From: Achromobacter arsenitoxydans SY8
Lineage (GTDB): Bacteria; Pseudomonadota; Gammaproteobacteria; Burkholderiales; Burkholderiaceae_B
DNA length: 64,000 bases
Direction: 5' to 3'
NCBI RefSeq assembly: GCF_000236785.1
Contig: NZ_AGUF01000087.1
Location: 124,001-188,000 of the forward strand
The position numbers were made by a program, and so were the translations under genes. Shown in pieces: positions 51,191 through 59,393 of the stretch; position 1 is the first letter of the stretch, and each line of letters begins with the position of its first letter. The notes under the pieces were generated by a model that was not told the DNA's origin, ran no database searches, and saw only the letters and a program-made list of their open reading frames with translations.

Positions 51191-52353
51191 GCCGCCCCCT
51201 TGCCGGCGGCGCGCAGAGCGCCCAGCACTTCGTCGTTGTGCTCGCCCAGCGCCGGGGGACGGCGCCGCAGCGCAGTGGTTTCGCCGTCAAAGCGCACCGG
51301 CAGGCCGAAGGTGCGCGTCTGCACGCCGTTGGGCAGTTCAACCGGCTGTACCCAGCCCATGTGCTGCACCTGCGGGTCAGCCAGCACTTCCGAATAGGTG
51401 TTGATCGGCGCGCACGGCACGCCCGCCGCGCGGAAGCGTTCCAGCCAGGCTTGCGCGTCGTCCTCGGCGAAGATCGCCTCCAGGATGTCTCGCAGCGCCT
51501 CCTGGTTGCGCGCGCGGGCGCTGGTGTCGGTGAAGCGCGGATCAGCCAGCAGGTCATCGCGGCCCACTGTGGCGCACACGCTCTTCCACAAAGCCTGGTT
51601 GCCCGCCGCCATGCCGAAGTAGCCGCCCTTGCAGCGGAAGGCCTGGTACGGCGCGTTGCGCGGATGCGCCGAGCCGAGCTTGACCGGGTCTTTGCCGCTA
51701 CCGAAAAATTCCGACGTCTGCAGGGCCGCGATGCCCAGCGTGGCGCCCAGCATCGGCACGTCGATGTGCGTGCCCTGCCCGCTGGCCTGGGCTGCGCGCA
51801 GCGCCGACGCGATGGCGAAGGCGCCGTACAGGCCGGCCGAAAAGTCCGCCACTGGCACGCCGCACTTGACGGGTCCGCCGCCGGCCTCGCCCGTGACGCT
51901 CATGATGCCGCTCATGGCCTGGATGGTCAGGTCAAAGCCGCCTTCCTGGGACCGCGGACCCGACTGCCCGTAGGCCGAAATCGAGCAATAGACCAGTTTG
52001 GGATTGGCTTCGCGCAACTGCACATAGCCCAGGCCCAGGCGGTCCATCACCCCTGGCCGGTTGTTTTCGATCAGCACGTCGGCGGTCAGCGCCAGCTCGC
52101 GCGCCAGGGCCAGGTCGCCGGGGTCTTTCAGGTTCAGCGTCACGGACCGCTTGTTGCGGTTGAGCGAGGCGAAGTTCTCGCTGTAGCCGTTCGAGATCGG
52201 CGGCCAGCTGCGCAGCGTATCGCCGCCTTCCGGGTTCTCGACCTTGATCACGTCCGCGCCCATGTCCGCCAACAACATGCCGCAAAAAGGTCCCGCCGCG
52301 ACGTTGCAAATCTCCAGCACCGTGATGCCGGCTAGCGCCGAACTGGGTGTCAT
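51187..52353 (-). CDS. CaiB/BaiF-type (class III) CoA transferase
   Basis: Protein of 388 residues that starts MTPSSALAGITVLEICNVAA behind GAGAGGT. CoA-transferase family III pattern: GPFCGMLLADMGADVIKVEN, PEGGDTLRSW, FASLNRNKRSVTLNLKDPGD, ADVLIENNRPGVMDRLGLGY and YCSISAYGQSGPRSQEGGFD with the active-site aspartate in GGFDLTIQAMSG. It transfers CoA between acids through a covalent aspartyl intermediate. It is first in the minus-strand operon, divergent from a Bug-type gene and so likely controlled from the same intergenic region. In-frame ATG 52380 is possible but less favoured. Confidence 0.93.
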   Translation of the reverse strand: MTPSSALAGITVLEICNVAAGPFCGMLLADMGADVIKVENPEGGDTLRSWPPISNGYSENFASLNRNKRSVTLNLKDPGDLALARELALTADVLIENNRPGVMDRLGLGYVQLREANPKLVYCSISAYGQSGPRSQEGGFDLTIQAMSGIMSVTGEAGGGPVKCGVPVADFSAGLYGAFAIASALRAAQASGQGTHIDVPMLGATLGIAALQTSEFFGSGKDPVKLGSAHPRNAPYQAFRCKGGYFGMAAGNQALWKSVCATVGRDDLLADPRFTDTSARARNQEALRDILEAIFAEDDAQAWLERFRAAGVPCAPINTYSEVLADPQVQHMGWVQPVELPNGVQTRTFGLPVRFDGETTALRRRPPALGEHNDEVLGALRAAGKGAA

Positions 52354-52665
52354 GTCTGACCTCTCGTTATGAAAATTCAATATTTGGGATTCAAAAAATT
52401 TTATAAGGCTGGGGCTAGGCCCGATGGCATTATCCAGGCCAACCGGGTTAGAAGCCGCATATTTCCGGGTAAGTCCTAGTGCAATCCCTAGGTGCCACGG
52501 TTAATTGTTGACCAGCATATCACCGTGTGGAATTCTACGTAAACCATTTATTGAAATTCAAATCCTATATTTTAGGATTTATAGAAAGGACCGCAGCGAC
52601 CAAGCCGCCCCGCGACAGCGGATCCCGGCCCCGCATGCCGGCCCGCCCCCACCGAGGAGACTTGC
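52354..52665. other. Divergent AT-rich intergenic region
   Basis: About 310 bases between the CaiB-type operon and the divergent Bug-type gene, distinctly AT-rich. It holds no gene. A palindromic element occurs at 52560-52580 and repeats of the ATTCAA type are scattered. It should contain the promoters of both transcripts. Confidence 0.6.
52560..52580. promoter_or_regulatory. Candidate IclR operator upstream of the Bug-type gene
   Basis: AAATCCT (52560-52566), 7-base centre, AGGATTT (52574-52580). The inner 15 bases TCCTATATTTTAGGA resemble TCCTAATATTCAGGA found 11 bases before the IclR gene start. A shared regulator is the simplest reading. Confidence 0.6.
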
Positions 52666-53634
52666 ATGAGACTGTTGTGGCGTATTGCCTTGGCCAGCGC
52701 GGTGCTGGCGCTGGCCTCCAACCCCGCCGCGGCCGACAACTGGCCCGCGAAACCCGTGCGCATGGTGGTGCCCTTCCCGCCTGGCGGCGCCACCGATGCC
52801 GCCGCGCGCATCTACGCGCAGCATCTGGGCGACTACCTGGGGCAGAGCGTGGTCGTCGAGAACAAGGCCGGCGCGGGCGGCGAGATCGGCGCGGAATTCG
52901 TCGCCAAGTCCGCCGCCGATGGCTACACGCTGCTGATGGGCGCGGTGGGCAGCCACGCGATCCACGCGGCCATGCCCGACAAGCCCGGCTACGACTTCGG
53001 CACTGCCTTCGTCGGCGTGTCCATGGCCACCAGCATGCCAATGGCGGTGGCCGTGAACAGCAGCAAAATCCCGGCCAAAAACGTGCAGGAACTGATCGCG
53101 CTGGCCAAGAGCAAGCCGGGATCCATCACCTTCGGGTCGGCCGGGCCCGGCACATCGCAACACATGGCCGGCGAACTGTTCCAGGCTGTCACGGGCGTGC
53201 GGCTCATGCACGTGCCCTACCGCGGCAGCGGCCCGGCCATCACCGATCTCCTGGGCGGCCAGATCGACATGGTCATCGAAACGCTGCCCGCGCTGCTGCC
53301 GCAGGTGGCCAGCGGCAAGATCCGGCTGCTGGGCGTCACCACCGCCGAACGCGCCACCGCCCTGCCCGACCTGCCGACCCTGAAGGAACAGGGCGTGAAG
53401 GACTATTCCGTCGCCACCACCTACGCCCTGCTCGCGCCCACGGGCACGCCGCCGGCAGTCGTCGACAAGCTGTCGGCGGGAATGCGCAAGGCCGCCGCCA
53501 TGGAATCCGTGCAGCAGGCCGCCCTGAAGCTGGGCGCCGACGCGATCGCCACGTCGCCCGCGGACACCAGCGCCATGCTCAAGCGGGAAGTTGCGCGCTG
53601 GGCCGACGTGGTGCGCCTGTCGGCGGCGAAATGA
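52666..53634 (+). CDS. Tripartite tricarboxylate transporter substrate-binding protein (Bug family)
   Basis: Periplasmic binding protein of 322 residues. Signal peptide MRLLWRIALASAVLALASNP ends near AAA-D24, then [20 protein letters not shown] with the P-F-P-P-G-G motif, [20 protein letters not shown] and LLGGQIDMVIETLPALL. ATG 52666 follows GAGGAGA. It probably captures the substrate of the divergent CoA-dependent pathway or of the FAD protein to which it is coupled. Its stop overlaps the next start (ATGA). Confidence 0.93.
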   Translation: MRLLWRIALASAVLALASNPAAADNWPAKPVRMVVPFPPGGATDAAARIYAQHLGDYLGQSVVVENKAGAGGEIGAEFVAKSAADGYTLLMGAVGSHAIHAAMPDKPGYDFGTAFVGVSMATSMPMAVAVNSSKIPAKNVQELIALAKSKPGSITFGSAGPGTSQHMAGELFQAVTGVRLMHVPYRGSGPAITDLLGGQIDMVIETLPALLPQVASGKIRLLGVTTAERATALPDLPTLKEQGVKDYSVATTYALLAPTGTPPAVVDKLSAGMRKAAAMESVQQAALKLGADAIATSPADTSAMLKREVARWADVVRLSAAK

Positions 53635-55271
53635 TGGCGCCCCGCCCCTCGCTTCCGCCAGCTGAAACAGACCTGGCCATCGTGGGCGGCGGCTCGGTCG
53701 CCGTCAGCTTCCTCTATCAGTTCCTGCTGGCGCAGAACGCCGCGGCCGCCACCCGGCCGCCAGCGATCCACCTGTTCGAGCCCCAGGCCGACCCCGGTCC
53801 CGGCGGCGCCTACCAGGACGACCTGCCCAGCAATCTGCTCAACATCCCCGCCGGCAACATGTCCGCGCGGGCGGATCGGCGGCTGGACTTCGTCGACTGG
53901 CTGCGGGAGCAGGATCCCGCCTGGCTGCACGGCTACGGCGTAACCGCTATAGATCCGTCGGACTTCCTGCCGCGGCCGCTCTTCGGCGCCTACCTGCGCG
54001 CGGTCTACGCGCGCTGCCAGACGCTTGCGCGAACGCTGGGCGTGGCGCTCGCGCACGTGCCCAGCCGGGTGCGCAGGGTGGCGCCGCTGCCCGATGGCCG
54101 CGTGCTTGTCGAACCCGAACAGGGCGCGCCGCTGCGGGCGCGATACGCCGTGCTGTGTAACGGCAACCTGCCGTCGCAGGCCTTTCCCGCGCTGGAAGGC
54201 GCGCCGGGCTACTTCAACAGCCCCTACCCGGTTTCGGCGCTTGCGGCCGATATTGCGCCCGATGCGCCGGTGTGCGTTGTGGGCACCAGCCTGAGCGCGG
54301 TGGACGCCGTGGCGGCGCTGCAGCAGGCCGGCCATCGCGGCCCCATCCTGTGCACGTCGCGCAATGGCCGCCTGCCTTCGGTGCGCAGCCCGCACAACAG
54401 GCCGCCCGACATGCTGCGGCAGTTAAGCCGCGACGGCGCCCTGCTGCTGGCCGCGCGGCACGGCGGCGCGCTGTCGCTGGACGTCGTGTGGGATGCGCTG
54501 CGCAACGAAGTGCTGGCGCTGGGCGGATCGCTGGACGACGACGACGTCTTCGGACTCGATGGCGACGCGCGTGCGGCGCTGGACGCAGAGATACGCCGCT
54601 CGGCGGCCGCGGCCCGTCCCTGGCAGGCGGTGGCGGCGGCCACCAATGCCGCGGTGGACCAGATCTGGCATCTGCTGCCGCTCAGCGAGCGCGGCCGCTT
54701 CCAGTCGGACTGGCGATCGCTCTGGATGGCGCGGCGCGCCACGTTCCCGATGCGCAATGCCCTGAAGCTGCAGGCGCTGCTGGAAACCGGTCAGTTGCGC
54801 GTCGCCCCCGGCTACCTGGACAGCGTCCACAACCCGGCCGACGGCGCATTCCACACGCGCCTGCGCACCGCGGACGGCGAGATCACGCATTCCAGCCGCT
54901 ACCTGATCAACGCCACCAGCTTCTCGGTGGACGCTGCGCGCACGCAGGACCCGCTGGTGGCCGCGCTGCTGCGCGAGGGCCATGCCCGCGCCGACCCGCA
55001 GGGCGGATTGGCGCTGGACTACGCCACCGGCTGCCTGCAGGACGCCCACGGACACTCGCAGGCCGGCATCTCGGTACTGGGCAGCCTGGCGGGCGGCACG
55101 TACTTCTGGACGACGTCCATGGACGTCAACGCCCGGCTCGCGCAGGGCCAGGCCGAGCGCATCGCGGCCGCGCTGGCCGCTACTGATCCAGGAAGCCCCG
55201 GCGATACCCCATCCCTTGCGAGATGGACTGCGCACAGGCCGCCACATCCGGCGCCAGCTGCTTCATCCTAG
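53631..55271 (+). CDS. FAD/NAD(P)-binding oxidoreductase-like protein
   Basis: Protein of 546 residues with an N-terminal FAD-binding motif DLAIVGGGSVAVSFLYQFLL (about residues 16-35), the HLFEPQADPGPGGAYQDDLP segment, NLLNIPAGNMSARADRRLDF and a second glycine motif VCVVGTSLSAVDAVAALQQA. The pattern G-x-A-Y plus L-N-x-P-A is typical of the FAD/NAD(P)-binding family that includes YdhS-like proteins, whose substrates are mostly unknown. It is coupled by ATGA to a Bug-type binding protein, so it may oxidise the imported substrate. The last 31 codons overlap the convergent IclR gene by 92 bases. Confidence 0.85.
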   Translation: MMAPRPSLPPAETDLAIVGGGSVAVSFLYQFLLAQNAAAATRPPAIHLFEPQADPGPGGAYQDDLPSNLLNIPAGNMSARADRRLDFVDWLREQDPAWLHGYGVTAIDPSDFLPRPLFGAYLRAVYARCQTLARTLGVALAHVPSRVRRVAPLPDGRVLVEPEQGAPLRARYAVLCNGNLPSQAFPALEGAPGYFNSPYPVSALAADIAPDAPVCVVGTSLSAVDAVAALQQAGHRGPILCTSRNGRLPSVRSPHNRPPDMLRQLSRDGALLLAARHGGALSLDVVWDALRNEVLALGGSLDDDDVFGLDGDARAALDAEIRRSAAAARPWQAVAAATNAAVDQIWHLLPLSERGRFQSDWRSLWMARRATFPMRNALKLQALLETGQLRVAPGYLDSVHNPADGAFHTRLRTADGEITHSSRYLINATSFSVDAARTQDPLVAALLREGHARADPQGGLALDYATGCLQDAHGHSQAGISVLGSLAGGTYFWTTSMDVNARLAQGQAERIAAALAATDPGSPGDTPSLARWTAHRPPHPAPAASS

Positions 55272-55944
55272 CGGCGCTCAGGCGGTCAAGCGGACCGGAG
55301 ATCCCGACCGCCGCCACGGGCTGGTCCAGGCTGTTGAACACGGTCACGGCCAGCCCGCCCACCCCTTCACGCCATTCGCCGCGATTGACCGCATAGCCGG
55401 CGCGCTCGATCTTGCGCAGCTCATCCTTGAGCAGCGGCATCGACACGATCGTGGACGGCGTGTGGCGGACCAGCTGGTCCACATAGCGTTCGACGTAGCC
55501 TTCGGCCTGATAGGCCAGCAGGGCCTTGCCCGTGGCCACCGCATAGGCCGGCGCGCGGCCGCCCACCATGGAATACGCGCGGATGGGCTGCGGGCTGTCG
55601 ATCTTGTCCACATAGACCACATCAAAGCCGTCCAGCACCGACAGATGCACGGTCTCGCCGGTCTGGTCCGCCAGCGTGCGCATGAAGGGCGCGGCCAGCT
55701 TGCGCACGTCCAGCTGCGCCAACTGCCGCGCCGCCAGTTCGAACAGGCGCACCGCGCCGCGGTAGCCGCCGCCGTCATCGTCCTTGATCACGTAGCCCGC
55801 ATGTATCAGCGTCTGCAGCGTGCGGTGCGTATTGCTGCGGGTCAGCCCGACGCGGGCGGCCAGCGCGTCGATCGTGCGCGGCGGATTGTCCACATCGGTC
55901 ACCGCCTCCAACACCATCAGGCCTTTGAGCAGCGTCTTGTCCAT
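55180..55944 (-). CDS. IclR-family regulator
   Basis: Regulator of 254 residues. Winged helix: LLKGLMVLEAVTDVDNPPRT, DALAARVGLTRSNTHRTLQT and LIHAGYVIKDDDGGGYRGAV. The effector-binding part has PFMRTLADQTGETVHLSVLD, VVYVDKIDSPQPIRAYSMVG and GKALLAYQAEGYVERY with the typical C-terminal segment AVGISGPLDRL. A palindrome 11 bases before the ATG and a matching one ahead of the Bug-type gene suggest autoregulation and control of the Bug/FAD pair. Its 3' end overlaps the convergent FAD gene. Confidence 0.92.
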   Translation of the reverse strand: MDKTLLKGLMVLEAVTDVDNPPRTIDALAARVGLTRSNTHRTLQTLIHAGYVIKDDDGGGYRGAVRLFELAARQLAQLDVRKLAAPFMRTLADQTGETVHLSVLDGFDVVYVDKIDSPQPIRAYSMVGGRAPAYAVATGKALLAYQAEGYVERYVDQLVRHTPSTIVSMPLLKDELRKIERAGYAVNRGEWREGVGGLAVTVFNSLDQPVAAVGISGPLDRLSAARMKQLAPDVAACAQSISQGMGYRRGFLDQ

Positions 55945-55954
55945 TCGTCATTTT

Positions 55955-55969
55955 TCCTAATATTCAGGA
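55955..55969. promoter_or_regulatory. Candidate IclR autoregulatory operator
   Basis: Imperfect palindrome TCCTAATATTCAGGA, 11 bases upstream of the IclR ATG (minus strand). It pairs with TCCTATATTTTAGGA at 52563-52577. Location over the likely promoter is what autorepression would need. Confidence 0.6.
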
Positions 55970-56022
55970 CGGGAACATAGCATGAGACACCGCGCGGGAA
56001 CAACGCCTTCGGCGCGCCCGGA

Positions 56023-56637
56023 TCAGGCCAGCGCGGCGCGCACCGCCGCCGACCGGTCCCACAGATTGGGCAGGCTGGGCGACGAATATCCCGACACGAA
56101 AGGCTTGGCCTGGCCGGTCGCGGGATCGTAGACATGGCGCGAGACCGCGCCGATATTGCCGCCGTACAGATGCACGCTGATCGACACGCGGTCGGGGTAG
56201 GCGTTGGACACCCGATGAATGTCGCCCTCGGCTGGCGACAGGCGTTCTACGTCGCCGGGGCGCAGGGTCGTCGCGTCACCCTGCTGCGCCAGGCGGCCTG
56301 CGGCATCCCGGACGTAGCGCTGGTTGATCTCGGCGCCGCGCAGCATGCCCACGTAGCCCCAGACTTCGTGGTCATGCACCGGAGTGAACTGCCCCGGCCC
56401 CCACACAAAACTCACCAGCGAAAACCGCTCCAGCGGATCGCAATGCAGCAGGTACTGCTGGTAGTACTGCGGATGCGGCGCGGTACAGGCCTCGGGCAGC
56501 CAGTCGTCGTGGCCCACCAGGTCCGCGAACGCGGCTTCCAGCTCGGGCGTCTGCGCCAGCGCCTCGGGCGACGCAAGCCGGGTCGCGGTGGCGATAAAGC
56601 GGCGCAGCCGGTCCAGTCCGGCGTTCGATTCAGGCAT
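56023..56637 (-). CDS. Thiol dioxygenase of the cysteine dioxygenase family
   Basis: Protein of 204 residues from ATG 56637 behind GGGAGACA. Iron ligands H88 and H90 (FTPVHDHEVWGYVGMLRGAE) and H141 (GDIHRVSN) form the three-histidine site of cysteine dioxygenases. The VHDHxVWG pattern resembles bacterial mercaptopropionate dioxygenase relatives more than mammalian cysteine dioxygenase, from memory, so the substrate may be a different thiol acid. It oxidises a thiol to a sulfinate with O2. Same orientation as the IclR gene, about 80 bases upstream of it, and near the Bug/FAD pair, so it may belong to a sulfur-compound pathway. Confidence 0.85.
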   Translation of the reverse strand: MPESNAGLDRLRRFIATATRLASPEALAQTPELEAAFADLVGHDDWLPEACTAPHPQYYQQYLLHCDPLERFSLVSFVWGPGQFTPVHDHEVWGYVGMLRGAEINQRYVRDAAGRLAQQGDATTLRPGDVERLSPAEGDIHRVSNAYPDRVSISVHLYGGNIGAVSRHVYDPATGQAKPFVSGYSSPSLPNLWDRSAAVRAALA

Positions 56638-56804
56638 TGCTTGTCTCCCAGCAGATTGGAATCCCAGATTGAAAAAACAGTATCCACCATTCGGGACATC
56701 CGCGCACGTCCCCTCCCCGCACGGAGCCCCTAGTTCCCGCAAAGCGGCGCTTGACAGGTCCTTGCCCGCGCGTGCAGCGTATCGGACTGTCTGCAAGGTT
56801 GGAA

Positions 56805-57590
56805 ATGAAAAACACGCATCACGATATTCCGCCCGCGCTGGCGCAGGCGCTGCGCCAGGCGCGGCGCGTCGTCGTCTTCACGGGCGCCGGGGTTTCCGCG
56901 GAAAGCGGCATCGCCACCTTCCGCGACGCGCTGACCGGCCTGTGGTCGCGCTTTGACGCACAGGCGCTGGCCACCCCCGAAGCATTTGCGGCGGATCCCG
57001 ATATCGTCTGGGGCTGGTACGAGTGGCGGCGCGCGCAGGTCCTGCGCGCCGCGCCCAACGCGGCGCACCGGGCCATCGCGGACTTGGCGCGGCACGTGCC
57101 CGAACTGGCCGTCATCACGCAGAACGTGGACGACCTGCACGAACGCGCGGGCAGCCCCTGCGTCACGCACCTGCACGGCAGCCTGCACGCGCCGCGCTGT
57201 TCGCGCTGCGCGTCGCCACAGGCCTTTGCCGTGGATGTCCCCGATGAACCCGAAGCCGGCCGCCGCATCACGCCCCCGGCCTGCACCGCCTGCGGCGCGC
57301 CCGTGCGGCCCGGCGTGGTCTGGTTTGGCGAAAGCCTGCCCGCCCAGGCCTGGAACGACGCCTTGCGGGCGGCGCAGGGCTGCGACCTGCTGTTCAGCAT
57401 CGGCACCTCGTCGCTGGTCTATCCGGCGGCGGAACTCCCCCGGCTGGCCCTGGCGGGCGGCGCCACGGTCGTGCAGGTCAATCCCGCCGCCACGCCGCTG
57501 GATGCGCAGGCGCACCACAATCTGCGCGGCGCGGCCGCCGACGTGATGCCCTGCCTGCTCGCCAGCGCAGGCTTCGGCGAGGATTCGTGA
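56805..57590 (+). CDS. cobB: NAD-dependent protein deacylase (sirtuin, CobB-like)
   Basis: Sirtuin of 261 residues. NAD-binding VVVFTGAGVSAESGIATFRD is at residues 22-41, TQNVDDLHERAGSP follows, and the catalytic H124 is in THLHGSLH. The zinc site has four cysteines (CSRC and CTAC). The Y-x-x-R pair in GWYEWRR matches class III sirtuins with desuccinylase and demalonylase activity. ATG 56805 lies after AAGGTTGGA; a longer in-frame start at 56751 is not favoured. It deacylates lysines, for example of acyl-CoA synthetases. It is divergent from the thiol dioxygenase. Confidence 0.93.
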   Translation: MKNTHHDIPPALAQALRQARRVVVFTGAGVSAESGIATFRDALTGLWSRFDAQALATPEAFAADPDIVWGWYEWRRAQVLRAAPNAAHRAIADLARHVPELAVITQNVDDLHERAGSPCVTHLHGSLHAPRCSRCASPQAFAVDVPDEPEAGRRITPPACTACGAPVRPGVVWFGESLPAQAWNDALRAAQGCDLLFSIGTSSLVYPAAELPRLALAGGATVVQVNPAATPLDAQAHHNLRGAAADVMPCLLASAGFGEDS

Positions 57591-57701
57591 GGAAGTAAGG
57601 GCCGCATGCGGCATTCATTGACGCCGCGCACGCCAGCCGAGGGGAAACCCCAAATCTCACCATTGCAACAGAGCGATACAGTGCTGTAATGGGTTTCGAT
57701 T

Positions 57702-58304
57702 GTGGAGATGATCATTCCGTTTTCCTGGAGACTTCCCGATGTCTTCGTACGTTCGCCAGACGGTGTGCTGCACCGTGTGGTGCGCCATGCCACGACGACG
57801 GAAACCATCGCCAAGCTTGAGGGCATGCCCAGCAATTACCACCTGGATTGCGAATGCAAGCTCGATAACGGCGAAACCCTGTGCTGGATCGGCAACAACC
57901 AGTATCGCCAGATGGACGGCGACGCTATCTACCTTGCCGAATCCGCGACCACCACACCTCGGGGCGAGAACCGCAAAAGCGGCGGCGCTCCGGGCGATGA
58001 AAACGCAGCAGTCGCTCGTGGGGCTACGCGCAATGATCTTGCCAACGCCCTCAGGCACTTGCCGACAGCTGTAGTCAATCTAAAAACCGGCAACGATTGG
58101 AGCTTGATACGCGCGTGGCGCGAGCACCTCAATATCACCACTGCGGATATGGCTGCTCGGCTGGGCGTCGACCACTCCATCTATATTGAATTGGAACGGC
58201 CGCGTCCGCGGCCCCGGCAGATCATCCTTGATCGCGTGTCGGCGGCCCTGGGCGTTTCCCCGGAACAACTCGATGATTCATTGTTAGGAGGACAGCTTCG
58301 TTAG
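57702..58304 (+). CDS. Two-domain protein: uncharacterised SPDG domain plus helix-turn-helix
   Basis: Protein of 200 residues from GTG 57702 (ATG 57708 also possible). The first 80 residues form a domain with RLPDVFVRSPDGVLHRVVRH, two cysteines (LDCECKL), and GETLCWIGNNQYRQMDGDAI. The C-terminal 60 residues contain NDWSLIRAWREHLNITTADM followed by AARLGVDHSIYIELERPRPR, an XRE-like helix-turn-helix. The N-terminal domain is repeated as a separate small protein encoded at 58402-58650. I do not recognise the domain. The protein may be a DNA-binding regulator that senses through the N-terminal part, with the small homologue as partner or competitor. Confidence 0.7.
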   Translation: MEMIIPFSWRLPDVFVRSPDGVLHRVVRHATTTETIAKLEGMPSNYHLDCECKLDNGETLCWIGNNQYRQMDGDAIYLAESATTTPRGENRKSGGAPGDENAAVARGATRNDLANALRHLPTAVVNLKTGNDWSLIRAWREHLNITTADMAARLGVDHSIYIELERPRPRPRQIILDRVSAALGVSPEQLDDSLLGGQLR

Positions 58305-58401
58305 CGCCCGGCTCGGCGGCATGCTTTTCGCGCCGGCACTACGAAATGTTCAAACGACTTTGGCGCCGACTCAAAACGGCCCGCGCATGGAGGTATTGAA
58401 A

Positions 58402-58650
58402 ATGCTCGGCACCGCAAGACGATTGACCGACGTGCTTGCCACGTCGCCCGACGGCACGTTGTACCGCATAGAACGATTCGTCTCCGATCCCGGCGCGTAC
58501 TCCGCGCTGGGCACTTCCCGTTTCGACCCCAAGACCCACTGCGTCTGCCGCACCAGTTCCGGCGAAAAAGTCGCGTGGCTGGGCGGCCAGACCTACCAAT
58601 TGCTCAAGACCGGCACATCATTGACGGCGGTGGACCGACGACGCGGCTAG
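58402..58650 (+). CDS. Small paralogue of the SPDG domain
   Basis: Protein of 82 residues from ATG 58402, preceded by GGAGG at 58389-58393 with 8-base spacing; ATG 58387 and 58321 are in frame but less well supported. It aligns along its length with the first 80 residues of the protein at 57702: RL-x-DV-x3-SPDG-x-L-x-R, then C-x-C, GE-x3-W-x-G-x2-Y, and G-x-x-L near the end. It lacks the helix-turn-helix. Such a stand-alone copy could compete with or bind the larger protein. Function unknown. A bidirectional terminator follows at 58724. Confidence 0.7.
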   Translation: MLGTARRLTDVLATSPDGTLYRIERFVSDPGAYSALGTSRFDPKTHCVCRTSSGEKVAWLGGQTYQLLKTGTSLTAVDRRRG

Positions 58651-58723
58651 CGTCACAAAGCGCGCCACCACGATGTTCATAAACGTCGTGAGCTTGCGCA
58701 GGGCTGCGCCGGACAAAACAAAA

Positions 58724-58758
58724 GCGGCTTGATGGAAAACCATCAAGCCGCCTTTTTT
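58724..58758. terminator. Bidirectional terminator between the small paralogue gene and tRNA-Arg 1
   Basis: Perfect 12-base stem GCGGCTTGATGG (58724-58735), AAAA loop, complement at 58740-58751. A T-rich run follows on the plus strand (TTTTTT), and on the minus strand CAAAACAAAA gives a T-rich tail, so it can end transcription from both sides. Confidence 0.88.
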
Positions 58759-58798
58759 ACCGCTGAAACCGCGCTGTTTTGCGTGATTTCGAATAAGT

Positions 58799-58875
58799 TG
58801 GTGCGCCCGGCAGGATTCGAACCTACGACCCCCTGGTTCGTAGCCAGGTACTCTATCCAGCTGAGCTACGGGCGC
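58799..58875 (-). tRNA. tRNA-Arg(ACG), copy 1
   Basis: On the minus strand the 77-base gene folds as a cloverleaf: acceptor stem GCGCCCG with CGGGCGC, D arm with AGCTGGATAGAG, anticodon stem CCTGG/CCAGG with loop CTACGAA (anticodon ACG), T arm with GGTTCGAATCC. The terminal CCA is encoded (58799-58801). Identical to copies 2 and 3. Confidence 0.96.
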
Positions 58876-59047
58876 CCCGAAAGAGGCGTGTTTATAACAC
58901 GAAAGAATCATGCCATGCAAATCGGCTGGGAAAAATCCGGTCATGGACCAACCTGCCTCCGGCGTGTTTGTGCGATATCAATGAAACGCACATGCACAGC
59001 GCAGTACGCTGAACAAAGCTTCATAGAAACGCATCAGGCAGACAAGC

Positions 59048-59269
59048 ATGGCCAAGAAGTTTCCCCTGCACCCCAAACACCCCGAACGCATCTGCTGGGG
59101 CTGCGACCGCTACTGCCCCACCGATTCCATGGCCTGCGGCAACGGCTCCGGACGCACCATGCATCCCGCCGAATCGCTGGGCGACGACTGGTATCTGTTC
59201 GGAGACTGGGGATTCGACGACAACGACGAAAAGCCGCAAGCCAGGAAAGAAGAAGCAATGAGCCACTGA
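59048..59269 (+). CDS. DUF3079 domain protein
   Basis: Small protein of 73 residues. It begins MAKKFPLHPKHPERICWGCD and continues RYCPTDSMACGNGSGRTMHP with three conserved cysteines plus the closing GDDWYLFGDWG. This matches the DUF3079 family as I remember it, which is common in Burkholderiales and of unknown function. The cysteine pattern (C-x2-C-x3-C, then C further on) suggests metal binding. The gene lies on the strand opposite to, and between, two tRNA-Arg copies. An acidic-basic C-terminal tail of about 15 residues follows the conserved part. Confidence 0.88.
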   Translation: MAKKFPLHPKHPERICWGCDRYCPTDSMACGNGSGRTMHPAESLGDDWYLFGDWGFDDNDEKPQARKEEAMSH

Positions 59270-59332
59270 CGCTGCGTGGCCGCCAATCATGGCCGCACGC
59301 GCATCCGCAAGCAAACCGGCGACGCAAAACAA

Positions 59333-59363
59333 AAAGGCCTTCGATTCAAGATCAAAGGCCTTT
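59333..59363 (-). terminator. Terminator downstream of tRNA-Arg copy 2
   Basis: Stem AAAGGCCTTCGAT (59333-59345) against ATCAAAGGCCTTT (59351-59363), one mismatch, loop TCAAG. On the minus strand the tail reads TTTTGTTTTG. It lies 30 bases past the tRNA 3' end. Confidence 0.7.
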
Positions 59364-59393
59364 CCATTTTCTTTGCGGCTGTCTTGCGACAAG

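Noticed and set aside
56683-56696. Possible third IclR-like site before the thiol dioxygenase gene
   Set aside because: Only the ATTC-GGGA half resembles the other two sites; symmetry is poor.
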